Assembly: GCA_037954665.1 (NCBI GenBank)
Contig: JBBMOL010000022.1
Coordinates: 5,146,001 to 5,210,000 of the forward strand
From: Laguncularia racemosa
Taxonomy: Eukaryota > Streptophyta > Magnoliopsida > Myrtales > Combretaceae
Direction of reading: 5' to 3'
Length of the DNA: 64,000 nucleotides
Below are positions 11,501 to 23,330 of this stretch, piece after piece (positions within the stretch are counted from its first letter, which is position 1; every line of letters starts with the position of its first letter). Position numbers and translations under genes: made by a program. The notes under the pieces are model-generated. The model made no database searches. It was not told where the DNA came from and saw nothing but the letters and a program-made list of their open reading frames with translations.

Positions 11501-14500
11501 AAATATGGTCCCAATCATGCATATCAATTTATCAAGTTGCCTATCTTCAACTCTAGTTTTACTATATACTATCACGGTTCCAAAACCAATTCAAGATGAG
11601 CTTGGATACCACTTAATCACCATTAGTGCATACTAAAACCATTCCAGCCAGCTCATGTTCATCTAGAAATCATCAAATTTAACTTATGATAAGATTGCCA
11701 ATTTAGATAATCCACTTACAATCTATCGATTTAGTTTATATAAATATAAATATATATATTATATTCTTTAACACATATTGTTTAACATAGTAAGTAGAGT
11801 ATTAACTCGATTAGCTTTAACAAAAATACTATCTCATAATGTACATATGTTTCCGGATTGGCCACTCACCAAAGCTAGACCAACTTATTCCATATATTCC
11901 CTTAGCTTGGCGCTTTAGGTTCATGTTACACAAAACTAACTTAAATCATATGATTAATTTTTTAATCATGAAATCAGGATTAAGATACTTCTAATACCCC
12001 AACTAAGCTCCGAGGATTATTACATGTTAGAATCATCAAACTATTTTAGAAAATTTTCATTATTCCCTATTTACATGAAACAGGACAGTTTATGAAATAA
12101 ATTCACGATAATTAGTAATCGTTCAGATTTTCAAAAATTCTTCTTAGATAAATTACCTATAAGTAGTTGGGATTAAGTGTACCAAAATTTATGGCAAAAC
12201 AACGTCATTTGCTATTTTAGAATTTAACTTGAATTTTCGTCAGTACTAGGTGATTTCTTAAGCAAGTCACATAACCATCAATAATTTCAGAAAAAACAAA
12301 ATTACTACATTAATCTACACGTAAAATAAACCTAGAATACCCGCTTTCATAATTTTTCATACACGTTTTGCATTTTTAAGAAAATAACCAAGTTCAGGGT
12401 GTTACCTAGGATCATTGCTCGTCGGAGCACCGGCCACCCCTTGCCAGAGAAAGTTTGTTGGCCCGACTTCACGCCAGCCGGAACTTCGACCCCCGCGGTG
12501 GTTTGACAGCAGCTACAACATAGGTCCACGAACTCTAAAGATCAGAACCCTTTCTAATATTTTCCTTTCCTTTTATTATTACTTTAAGATCCCTACTGGA
12601 TTACTTCCTGTGGCTAACTACAACTATTTCCATGGGGTTGATGAGAATGATTCTCTAGAAAATTTCGAAAGGAGAGAACCGGTCAAGAGTGGTATCGAGA
12701 GTAGTTCTCTAGTGAAAATCCCTATGTTTTTGGCTCTATCTATGTTCTTCTCTGTGATTCCAATTCCCTCTGATATTTTGTTTGATAAATGCTGCATGGC
12801 TCTAGCTGGCCAGTACCATCCAAGTACTAAAATATTATTTGATTTGTTTATATTATCTAATCAATCATAATTATTATATTTATTCCTTCTTTATTCTTCT
12901 TCTTCTTCTTTTAAATCTTGGGTATATCACCCATCATTCTTCTTCGTCTTCTTCTTTTAAATCTTGAGTATATCATCCATTTTACTAAATAATGTGATTT
13001 ACATATAAGCTAAACCTATCTCCTATGACATCTAACTCATTATCATATTCTAATATCATGTCTTAGATCACTTTATTTATCTTTCATATCTACAACGTAA
13101 AGTTTAGCTTAGATTCGAGAAGGCTAACCTGAACCCTATCTAGTAACATAAAGTTACTAGGTGTCACAGATGAGATGTCAAGTGCATTGAATGTAAAAGA
13201 TTTATTGTATTAAGGTTCTCTCTTTTATGGTGAAAAGGAAAATGAGAGAAGCTTTTCCCTATTTCTAAGTAAATCTCTAGGGAAAAAAGAAAAAAAAAAA
13301 AACTGACATCGAAAAATTGATTTGAGTATCTTAAATGGTTGAAAAAGTCAAAGTAAATTTCACATACTGTATTTGCTTGTCTCTTGACTCGAGATGGATC
13401 GTAAGTCAACTCCCTAAAACTCCTTCCAATGAGTTAACTCCAATCAAAATTATATCAAAGTTTGCCACTATGCATTTACGTGTAAACACAAACACATACA
13501 CATACATATTATATATATATATATATATCCCCTGATGTCAGTCAGAAAACCTTTATCTACTATTTTGAGGAGAAAGGCCACGCAAACATCAGGTAAATTT
13601 TTCAAAGCTCAATTTAGTATGTATCCTATTATTCTAGTGCATTCTACTTTAAAAATCCATAACAGCTTGTGATTGTTGGACATATGAATTGAGCAAAAAA
13701 GGGTCATAGAAAATCCTTATGATCCCTTCAATTAAATATTCTGTACCATTCTTTTAAAGCTTATTATTCCCTGACCAAATAATAATCAACAAAAAATTGG
13801 ACATAAGTAGTTAAGTTAATATATACTTGTCATCTAATTGACTACTAAAGCTTCACAAGATAAATATATATATATATATATATATTCTATCAATCAAAAT
13901 TTCTCAATAATTAATATAATTCACAATAATAAATTTAGAAGTTCTTCATAACACAAATGGAGAATTTTTTATTGTGGAACTATCATAAAGAAACGAATGC
14001 ATTATAGCATTTACAACTTAAAAAAAGGAAAAAAAAAAAAACTCGACATACACGACAAACCAAGGATAAACATATCACATAAACTAGACTGCAAACTTTC
14101 TTGTTAGAGTCCATCACATAGAACATTATCTATTTTTATAATACTTCACTCAAAAGCAACGGGAAAAATTGAAAACATACACCAGACAAACCAATCCCAG
14201 GTACATAATGCATTTACCTATAGCTATGGCGAGTTAATTGCAAATGCATAAACCAAATCCTCAAAGTTTTAACTTCTCTTAAACTTAACTAGTACACATG
14301 CATCCTAACGCCTCATGCCCTGCACGGTGGGAGGTGTTGCCGCTGCACCACGATTCATTCTCTCAGCATTGGCCGCCCATCCTACAAAATAAACATATTT
14401 TCTTTTACTTTTAACATCGAATCACAGGATACCACTACCAACCTTGCATTTTGACCCTGGCGTTGCTACTACTAGACTATGGATGGGTAATATATGGTTT

Positions 14501-16285
14501 AGTTCAGGGCTAAACCAAAATAAGATGGTATTCCATGGTTTTGTTTGCAACTCTTTTTTATATTGAACTACATTAAACGATTTAAGGACTGAATTGAGCT
14601 GCTTCATGATGATTTTATTCAGTCCATGATTTCCATTGCATTTGTTTTACATTTTTATTCTATCATCTTCCTCTTATAATTTTATTTGCTATATCTCATC
14701 TTTATTTGTATGCATCCAACTACTTTGCAACCTACTTAAAAAGAATACTACATACTAATAAAAGGTATAAATATTAGAGGTTTTATGGTTATAATAGTTC
14801 ATATTTGAATGAGTGTAAATAAAATATAGAGTATAGGAAGTTGAATAGAGACTCTATCATACTAGTTAATGAACTCTTTTCCTTTATTCTAGCAATGTGA
14901 TTTAATTTTATTTTGTTTACCAAGCTTACTTGTGAATTGAACCAATTGCAAAGAACCTCATTTATAGTTTGATTTAGTTTGCAAGCACATTTTTCAACAA
15001 TACTTAAAATAATAATTACTACTTAAGATTAGCAATAAAAGAAGTAAGAAGGAACTTATATCATAGGTCTTCGATGAAGTGAAGGAAGGGTGAGTATTTT
15101 CTCCACGCCTAAGAGGGCGAGTAGTGGACATTTTGACGTAGCACCTGAATAAACTCACTCTAAGGAGTAAGGACCATTTATGATGACATTAAAAAAATAT
15201 AAGACGTATCTATATTCGTGTATACCACTTATTTTACTGCTCCATATTATTTAATTACTAGCTAGTAAATGCAATGTCACTTGGGATGTGTAATCATAAA
15301 AAAGCATGGGATCGGAGACAACCTTGTAGGATTTTAATGAATAGTTTTTTGCAAATTGCAAACATGATATTAGTTATGTGCATGTAAATAAGTAACGTGC
15401 TTATTTTAGTTTTAATTACTATAACCACGCACGACTCGCATGTCAATCCCCACATTTCGCTACATAAAGTTATCATAAAAATCAATGTGTGGAGCATAAA
15501 ACCTTCTTATTGTTTGGTCCTCCTATGTATGAAAATAAGTATATTTAAGGTATATATAAATATAGGTAACGTTAAAGTCGTCTGTCAATTTTGTTGACCA
15601 ATTCTTCGAATAATAATACACATCGAATATGTTTTTTCTTATGGTGTTGAGTAATTCACACTTGTCTCATGTAGAGTAGAGAGTGGTATACTTTTTTTAC
15701 ATGAGATAATTAATTCCTCCCTAATAATTAAGAAAATTATCAAATACGACCTATAATATATTATTACAAAACTTCTAAATTTTGCCTTCCTACCTAGATT
15801 TTCAGTTTTTGGGATGACTACTAATGAAATTTATTACCATTGCTACTAATCTATTAAAAGGAACTTGATCACGGCTGTCCAGCATCACTTGTTAATGAAT
15901 TAGAAAAAAAAAATATTTTACATTTTCTAATATTGATTATATATTTCAGAATTCATAAATAGATGGAAGTATAAAAAAGTTTATTTATTTATTTTAAATT
16001 TTTATGAGTATTTCCAAACACCTATCAACATATTCCATCAACTTACTCTCTCTTTCGTCCGAAAATTAAAAAAAGAAAGAAAAAAACTTATTTACTCGTA
16101 AATAGATATTTCGGTTTAGTGAGCCACTGAATATGTACTTTACCTATGGACGGGTCGAGACCACGGTTTTTGAGCTCTCTATATTCTTGACAGAGAGCAC
16201 AGGCAAGACAACAGAAGTGAACAAGACAATCAGCACATGGGTCTTCTCGAAGTGAGTAAAGATCTCTCAATTTGGTCCGATAGCC
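8530..16285 (+). repeat. Segmental duplication, copy 1
   Basis: Collinear with 25772-55671 in the same orientation once insertions are removed. Anchors: CCAAATTCCTC at 8551 and 25789; TTGATTA at 8638 and 25886; TTGGACATA at 13676 and 47577; ACTATTAAAGCTTC-like text at 13843 and 47731; GGATGGGTAAT at 14481 and 48471; AAGAAGGAACTTATATCA at 15048 and 54497; TTTCGGTTTAGTGAGC at 16109 against TTTTGGTTTAGTGAGC at 55488. Divergence is visible throughout, so the event is old. Copy 1 holds one insertion (8645-13168) and runs into PCR exon 3. Confidence 0.75.
8645..13168 (+). mobile_element. Coding-poor LTR-like insertion 'I' in copy 1
   Basis: Comparison with the empty site at about 25886-25893 defines it: copy 1 reads TTGATTA, then the insertion, then GATGAGATGTCAAG, where copy 2 reads TTGATTAGATGTTAAG. 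Ends are TGTGATGACC and GGTGTCACA, the usual TG...CA form of plant Ty3 LTRs, flanked by GATTA and GATGA (a 5-base duplication with one change). About 4.5 kb with no recognisable gag, pol or transposase. An internal point near 12398 (GGGTGTTACC) resembles another LTR edge, followed by a GC-rich patch (12410-12540). It could be a large solo LTR, a LARD or a compound; strand is arbitrary. Confidence 0.6.
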
Positions 16286-17821
16286 GACCGTTAACAAACA
16301 TTGAATACCAATCTGACCGAGGCAAAAATAGAATAGCCCAGCAGATGCACAAGCTGCAAGTCAAAAGAGAGGGGTTTAAAAAAAAAAAAAAAGTAAAATA
16401 CTAATGATATTAGCTTTACATTTAATGTACATGGAATGGAACATCATGCAAAATACATATTGATAAAAATCAAAATCACATTTTATGAGTATTTTAAAGA
16501 GACAAAACTCATACAAGAGGAACCAACTTTTTATAAACTTAGCTTTTTTAAATAATGGGTGGCTATATATATATCCAAATTATATTGCATTAATATAGTT
16601 TTAATGAATAATTATTATACAATGTGTGGATATAATATTTTTCTGATTTCGCACATTACATGCACAATTATCTTGTTGTAGATTAAGTCACAAATCTAAT
16701 ACATATAGCCAAGTCATTGATATGCCACTCTTTTTTTCTTTTTTTTTTTAACTGTTACTTCTATTGTGATGGAGTATAATTGATTTACTTTTCGATGCGA
16801 AAGTATTTATGTGAGTAAACATCCAACGAAGGCACTGTGATATATCCAGTTGAGGAAGATAAAAAAATAAAAAAAAAAGGAATGTATCTAAGCTAGCTTT
16901 ATTAATCGAATATTATTATCGACCCAAATATAGGAATTATATTCGGAACTAAAAAATCATTGCAACTATATTCATTGCAAAACTTTGTAAGGTAGTGATT
17001 AGACTTACAGGTTCGTCCTCTATCAAGAATCTCTGCATTTTGGCCAAAGGTGAAACAAGGATAGCAACACGTAATTATACCTTGAAAAGAACAAAACTAA
17101 AAGTTAGTCTTGCATATTAGAGTAACACATATCTACGAAAAGTATATTTCGAGAAATTAAAAAAAAGAAAGAAAATCCATACATAATACGATTCTAAAAA
17201 AATGTAAGTTAACTTCTTCTATGCATGTAATACATTCAAGATGTTTATATCTATTTGCTTTTGGAAAATGCGGTTATAAAAAAACTATTATTGTCCCCCT
17301 AAACTCACTAGCATTCCTATATTATTGTTTTTGAAAAATATATATTCTATATGTGAAGTCGGTATTTGAGTTAATAATATAAATATATATATATCAGATT
17401 AATAGTTCTACTATTTACCTATCACTCATTTAAATATCTGGTCTATTATTAGTATAAATGAATCCTCTTTTTTTTTTCCTAGATTAAAGAAAAAAAGCAA
17501 ATCATTTTCTCATAATTAATATGAAGTATTTCCGGAATCAAAAATTTGAAATTTCACTTTCCAAGTAAATATATCAATATGATCTTTTATGTATGCTTAG
17601 AAGGCCTTACAATTGCTAGGATCCTTGCAGCAGTCAAACAAACCGGTGGTCCATTGCCCTGGAGCTGGCGCCACTGGATATGGAGCAGCTACCATTCGCT
17701 GTGGTGGTGGAGGTGGTGGTGGTGATACCATTGGCTGTGGTGGTGGAAGTGGTGGTGCTGATACCATTGGCTGTGGTGTTGACGATTTCATATCGTATAG
17801 TGCATTGTTATTTTGATACAT
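14305..17821 (-). CDS. PLAC8 / plant cadmium resistance (PCR) family protein
   Basis: Four exons on the minus strand: 17821-17611, 17080-17009, 16353-16144 and 14381-14305 (570 coding bases, 189 residues). Introns of 530, 655 and 1762 bases all have GT-AG ends and keep frame. Domains: a Pro-rich N-terminus (1-55) with three PMV/RMV-type repeats; QWTTGLFDC, the usual entry to PLAC8; CCYPCFTFGQNAEILDRG (75-92); a hydrophobic segment (about 97-115) likely to enter the membrane; then CADCLVHFCCLACALCQEYR and a short tail ending MRR. Relatives (PCR proteins, FW2.2/CNR) are small plasma-membrane proteins linked to Cd/Zn/Ca transport or organ size; the function of this member is inferred from family only. 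The usual CPC triplet reads YPC. The gene looks intact, with normal residues in the other conserved Cys positions. Confidence 0.88.
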
Positions 17822-17931
17822 TTTGCAATGGGATTATGAAAAATAAGAACAGAGATGAGCAACCAGTACCCAAGTCCTAAGTACAAGGCACTTCTCTACT
17901 TGTAATTTGAAAGAAAAACATGTTCAAGTGC

Positions 17932-17939
17932 TACTTATA
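17932..17939 (-). promoter_or_regulatory. Probable TATA box of the PCR gene
   Basis: The minus strand reads TATAAGTA about 110 bases upstream of the ATG at 17821, the best TATA-like match in that interval. It would place the transcript start near 17905 and give a 5-prime leader of roughly 85 bases. The rest of the upstream stretch to 18390 holds no recognised gene. Confidence 0.4.
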
Positions 17940-18390
17940 CAGATAACACAGTTTGACTTTTCTAAGGTGCAGTTGGAAGCCAAAAAGTCTTCCGATCAAT
18001 TGATGACCATAGGCGTGTACTTGAAAACAGTCACATGGAGGCAGCTTAGAAAGGATGAAAGAAAAAAAAAAAAAATGGAGTATAAAGGAAGATGGATGTA
18101 TGACCATTCCCTCTTGCAACTAAATTATTATGGGAACAACTATTTTGTACGCAAGCTAGTTGATTTGAATTTTTTATGTAACATTCAGGCTATTTTGACC
18201 CGTCAATAAGCTTCAAAAAATTTATAGCGATCGAAGGTCCATTTTGTAATCAAAATTTTATCCTATTTCATCACAATACTATAGGTGCGCACCTATACTT
18301 CCTCTCCAAATCGTACGCATTTCACATCTATGTCTAGATAAGCTTTGATTCTCCAGTATGAAAGAGAATAATTAGAACCAAACCTTTAGC

Positions 18391-18706
18391 AGAGAAACAT
18401 ATTTTCTTTGGATTAAGAAATGGCAACAGCAACTTTTGGTTAGATAACTAATTGGAAGACACAAACCTCTAACGTTTGATGCCATCATAGAAATTATGCG
18501 TGGAGAAGATATCAAATTATAGAGCAAAAGACAGCTGAAAAGTGAATCTTCTAAACCAACGTTTAGGCCAACAATTAGCAATCGAATTCTCCAAAATTCC
18601 TATTGACCCATCAGCTTCAGATTGTATAATGTGGAAACTTTCAAATGATGGTGGTTTCTCAAACAAACTCATTTGGAAGCATATAAGAACCCCATAGAAT
18701 TTGGCT
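18391..18706 (+). pseudogene. LINE-type reverse transcriptase pseudogene, zf-RVT part
   Basis: The plus strand reads FFGLRNGNSNFWLDN, then after stops and gaps SDCIMWKLSNDGGFSNKLIW. This is the W-x-GNG-x-N-x-FW-x-D pattern and the zf-RVT block (...D-x-x-W-x-x-x-x-G-x-F-S) found after the reverse transcriptase of plant non-LTR elements. Several in-frame stops. The element resumes at 21797 after an insertion, in the same orientation. Confidence 0.6.
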
Positions 18707-18738
18707 CAATTCAACTGTAATAATAATAAATTTAGTAA

Positions 18739-18739
<1 letters not shown>

Positions 18740-18782
<43 letters not shown>

Positions 18783-18783
18783 G
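18740..18783. repeat. (TAA)n microsatellite
   Basis: About 14 uninterrupted TAA/AAT units. Confidence 0.9.
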
Positions 18784-19932
18784 AGAAGTTAAATCAAAAT
18801 ACAAAAATAATAAAGTTGGGATAAAGGGTAGTAAAAAGGATATGATGATAGGGACGATATGAACATTTGATAGGAGGGATATAAATAGGCTTCAACATGT
18901 CCTATTGACCCTTTTACCCATTCGTGTGCTATAGAAACCTAAAAGCTATCTACTAAGCTAAGAGAGAAAAGGACTGTTACACCTAGCGATCCAACGAATT
19001 AATCACAGTAAGTGAACCAATCAATAACACTTGATTGCTATGTACATGTGTATGATACAAATTTGTATTAAGTTCATTGGATTTCATTGTAGAATGATTG
19101 ATGTGAGAAAAGGTTTAGGATAAGACTTTGATCGTTGGAACAATCTAAGCTAATAAGTCATCTAATTAAACCAAATTAGTCTTCCAATGATTAAAACAAT
19201 GCATAATTAGGCTTAGAAGATGAAGGATTTTAATTAAGATTTAAAGGAATTGGGATTTGGCAAATTGGGAAAAGGATTCGCGATGGAATAGTGGAGTATA
19301 TGCTCGTGTATCAACTTGTGTCGAATTATGAAAGTATATAGAAAGGTACACGGCTACAGTACGTTTCTGTGTACTTAAGCATGTCGAATTTCAAAAGTGT
19401 ATAGAAAAGTACACGACTACAACATACAATCGTGTACCTTACTATGCCAAAAATTAGAAAGTAAACAATAAGATACATGAGCAATAGGCATGCTTGTGTA
19501 TCGGGCCGTATCTAGCCCCTAAAATAACACATGTAGTACACGGATAAGAACACGCTTGTGTACTTGGACGTATTGGACCCCTATTTTCCAAAGTTGAGTT
19601 TTCACGACTCCTTACCTCCCTTAACTTAATCAAATACCTAAATATAGATTAATATGAGTATTATAGACTCTTTAAGCATACGTAATTGTGGATTTGAATA
19701 GGTCTGAGGATTGAGAGGTTGCAGAAGTGTGAAGAGATCAGTCATTACGTATTAGGTATGTGTATACTGTGTTTGTTGTTTGTGCGTGATAGGTTAGAGG
19801 GTAATTTAATCTTAAAAATGAAGGAAATTGATATCGTAATTGAAATTGAATGTTTGTGTGTGATTGTGCTTGACTAAGTTCGAGGAACTAAGAAAGTTAG
19901 TGATCTCAAGGTGACACCCCAATGATAGTATG

Positions 19933-20963
19933 TGATATGCCTTAATTTGACAAAAGCATATACACATAAACAATTGATGCAAATCTGGACAACAATCCTC
20001 CACAAATGGCGTGAACCCTAAATCCTTTTGAATCTAATTTGTAAATCAAATACCCTTAACACCAAATGATGATGTACTCAATTGGATTAGTACTCAATAT
20101 AAGAACAAATGGAAATCCAATGATCAACAATATTAAAATGGTGTGAACCTCTTATGTAAAAGCTTCCACACAAAAATAGCAAATTCTACTATAATTGAAT
20201 ACTTCACAATGACAAAACAATTTAGGATCTAATTTCAATAAATTGCAAGCAATCCAATTATAAAATTGATCCTAAAAATGACGTGAAATCAAGAGCAAAT
20301 AGAACACAATCTAAATCAAAACTAGATATTACACACTAGCATGAAATGGAATTCAACTAAGGAAATGATATGACTCACAAATCCTTAAGTTGCTACTCGC
20401 CATAATCCTTGAAGAATTGATAAGAGTCTTATGAAAATTTGAGTATGAATACTAATTCTCACGAAAAGTAGGCAGCAATTTTGTTTCTCTCAACTTACTA
20501 CATAAACCCTATGTAAGCAAGTATTTATACTTGCTCCCTTTAGGGTTAAAATGACTAAACAATTACAATTATGCCACTAAAGGGTGGCCGATCCTAAACC
20601 CACAAATATAACCAAATAAAATGTCCTAAAAAGCTTACAAAATAAATGGTTCAAAGAAAAATAACAAATACAAAAATAGTTTTCACAAGCCAGCTCTTCA
20701 ATGGAATTCGTCGGTCCAACTCATCTTTGGTTTAGGTAGGTCCATGGATTACCCACAAGTTGAGTCTTAGTGAGTTTGTTCATCGCCTTGTAAAGGCCAA
20801 TAAGTGTGCCTACTGGAATACACAATACACAAGTAATAGAAAAGATATTAGTATATAAATAATTTCGAGATCGATTTGTTCAAAAATGACCCTTATTGCT
20901 AAGATTTGAAATCTTTTGGTTCTTACCTTAATGATAGGTCTTGTAGGATTTTGATTCCTATCA
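19933..20963 (-). mobile_element. Solo LTR 'E' of the B/D subfamily
   Basis: On the minus strand it starts TGATAGGAATC, exactly as the LTR of element B, and ends GGCATATCA. GTATG flanks both sides (19928-19932 and 20964-20968), a perfect 5-base target duplication. The interior matches B in order, including AAGTATAAATACTTGC (probable TATA region) and TGGCGAGT. Length 1031 against 1018 in B. It is a solo LTR left by recombination, nested in insertion G. Confidence 0.85.
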
Positions 20964-21036
20964 GTATGTGGTGTTATCCTTAGTAAAATTGTGTATCAGA
21001 ATGATCCGAGTAGATTTAGGGTTGATACAAACTCAT

Positions 21037-21240
21037 GGACTCATGAGCAGTAGGGAGTACCTATTGTCATTTATGTACATATATATATATGGCAGACTCA
21101 TGGATAGTGGGGAGTACCTACTATCGTATATATAATATGTTATGTATGTATGTATGTATGTATGTATGTATATGGTATGGACTTATGGATAGTGGGAAGT
21201 ACTTACTGTCGTATATATATGTATAGGTGGGGATTGTGAT
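21037..21240 (+). repeat. Three-unit tandem repeat with (TATG)n
   Basis: Three imperfect units share ACTCATGGATAGTGGGGAG-type text followed by TACCTACTGTCGTATATAT, spaced about 70-85 bases. A pure TATG tract lies at 21140-21172 between units 2 and 3. It is within insertion G. Confidence 0.7.
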
Positions 21241-21796
21241 GATGAGGATTGTGTGTTAGAATAAGGAATATGAAAGAGAACAAATTGTGTTTGGATATCT
21301 TGTTGCATTATGTTTATGTTAGTATTTCTAGCATGGCATGCGTGTGTACTTGTTGGTATACATTGTACTTGGCATTAACTTACCTTTCATGGGATTATTT
21401 TTTAGTTATAGGTACTTCAGGAGAAATTGTAGGGTATGATGAAATGATAATAGATATGAACCAAAATTTGAAGGAGGATGTAAAGTGTGTGTATTATGAA
21501 GAGTGACATATAGAATAGAAAGATGACTAGCATTAGAACATGGTGTTTAGGATATTTGTTTAGCGGTGTTACATTTGACGCTTTGATTGTAATCGAATTT
21601 TAATAAGCTTCTGCTGTGATATGATTGTAAGAGATTAACTATGATGTGGACAAATTGTTATTTGAAGAAATCTTAATTAATTGGCATGGTTATTTGAATG
21701 TTGATTGTAGAATTTAGTAGATTCTAAGTCTTTGCATGTCTTCACCTAGTGAGGACACGTGGCAGACTATACTCGCTTTGGGTTTCGGGACGTTAC

Positions 21797-22480
21797 ATTA
21801 ACAATCTAAATCAATTCATGTCATGGTGGGTGAAGAAGTTCAAATGGAGAGATAACTTGCTTCCTATAGTTTTAGTGATTATATTTTGGACTTTCTGGCT
21901 ACTTAAGCTAGAAAACAAACATGAAGGGGAACATAATATCAGCTAGGCAATTAGTAAAGTCAATTGTGATTTCTTAGATTAAACCATCATCAAGTTCTTT
22001 GAAGTTAAACATGAACACATATTTCCAAAATGGAGTAGTAGCAGGTAGTGGATTGGTTCTTGATGAAATAGGATGCATCTTATTTGCGTTTTGTTGTCTC
22101 CTTGCAATGGTTAATGTAGCACAAGTGGAGATGTTAATAGTATAATATGGACTAGATTTGTGTCAAAGACTTAAGTTTCATAATTTGAAAGTTGAAGTGG
22201 ACTTGACAATAGTTGTCAGTCGGCTTAATAAAACCTTAAACCCTCTATGGAATATACTACAATGTCCAAAAGATGAAGGAAACAATGTGGCGAATAGGGG
22301 CTTCGATCACTCTCATATATAGAGAAACAAATAAAGTAGTAAACTACTTAGCCAATAAAGCAAGAAGGATGAACTCAAATTTCTTTACTTCCAATTTATT
22401 TATTTAGTTAGATGCATATGGTAGAGGATTAACCCTACTAGATCAAAAAGGGTACCTTGTATCAGGAGCTAATGTATCAC
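21797..22480 (+). pseudogene. Plant RNase H-like domain pseudogene
   Basis: The plus strand reads FMSWWVKKFKWRDNLLP and FWTFWLLKLENKHEG, the W-rich linker common between zf-RVT and the RNase H (RVT_3-like) domain of plant LINE-type proteins. Then come LKLNMNTYFQNG, GSGLVLDEIGCILFAF, NLKVEVDLTIVVSRL and RETNKVVNYLANKARR, matching the order of that domain (usually VKLNVDG, GGVIRD, E-x-D-S, and RE-x-N-x-x-AD-x-LA). The first catalytic Asp is Asn. Stops occur, for example after EMLIV. It continues the pseudogene at 18391-18706. Confidence 0.6.
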
Positions 22481-22699
22481 GTTCCATCATAAATGAAATG
22501 ATTTTTTCCTTTTTAATGTTAAACATTTGATTTCTCATTACTTGAAAAAATGTTTCTTTTTTCAAGTTTTAAATGATGAACTAATGTAAAACTTTCAAAA
22601 TTCAAATTATTGTTGTGGATAATTGGTTGTTTTTTAGGGGGAAGGAGTTGATATTTTACTTGTTATACCAAAACTCTCTCTTCAACTTAAATAATATAC

Positions 22700-23330
22700 A
22701 TTGATAGGAGTTTTGGCCATGGGCCTTAAAGCCCAGCTTGGTGGGCCTATTGAGAGTATAATAAACATGACAATAGTTAGGATAAATATAGAAAGTGCAT
22801 TAAACTTATAAGATTCACTCTACCATATTTTTACAAGATAAATGTAGATCTATAGGAAAGATATACTTGCCTTAAATATTTTGCTACACCCTCTACTATA
22901 AATACATAGCCAATCCACATGGTAAAGGATCAAATTTTCATTCTTTGCTCTTACTTTCTCTTGTGGCCACTTCATATAGCATTTGTCTAACTAGAGCATC
23001 AAAGTCTAAACATCGGAAACACCTCTAGCACCTCATAGCTCATGTTTATTCTTTTATAGGCCTAACCATTTGTGAATTGGAGGTTGAGCTTAGCCAAAGT
23101 TCTAAGCGGTAAGAATAACAATCAACAATATAGATATATAAGTCTAGCTCGATAATGATGGTGATGATTTTACAAATTTTCTCTCTTCATCATGTAAGAA
23201 AACACATTAGACCTTGAGTTTCAATAACTCAATAGAAAATTTACACGATTGGTATACCCAACTATACTAAGTTTACTGTGTTTACTGATTTTAGTTTGGT
23301 GGCATTGAGAGGTAAAAGAGATATGCTATT
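22700..23330 (+). repeat. LTR-like fragment 'L1'
   Basis: It shares a string of short matches with 53720-54240: GGCCTT/GGCCTA near the start, CACCCTCTACTATAAATACA (22908) with a TATA-like core, a CATCGGA box (about 23013), ATAGCTCATG (23034) and TTGAGCTTAGCC. The CATCGGAG block near a TATA box is a familiar part of the R/U5 region of several plant Ty3 LTRs. Edges and target duplication not found. Confidence 0.4.

Larger units (their letters stand above)
18900..21796. mobile_element. LTR-like insertion 'G' splitting the RT pseudogene
   Basis: The right edge is set by resumption of the RNase H pseudogene after GGGACGTTACA (21796), a typical Ty3 LTR terminus. The left edge is uncertain, between about 18880 and 18975 (TGTTACACC at 18975). 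Without the nested solo LTR it is about 1.8-1.9 kb and non-coding. It carries CGTGTAC-type motifs (19300-19570) like those of the LTR of element A. It is probably a solo LTR or decayed element; no target duplication was found. Confidence 0.45.

Noticed and set aside
12415..12870. 151-codon plus-strand frame in insertion I
   Set aside because: No recognisable motif; half of it is AT-rich sequence typical of the insertion. Treated as chance.
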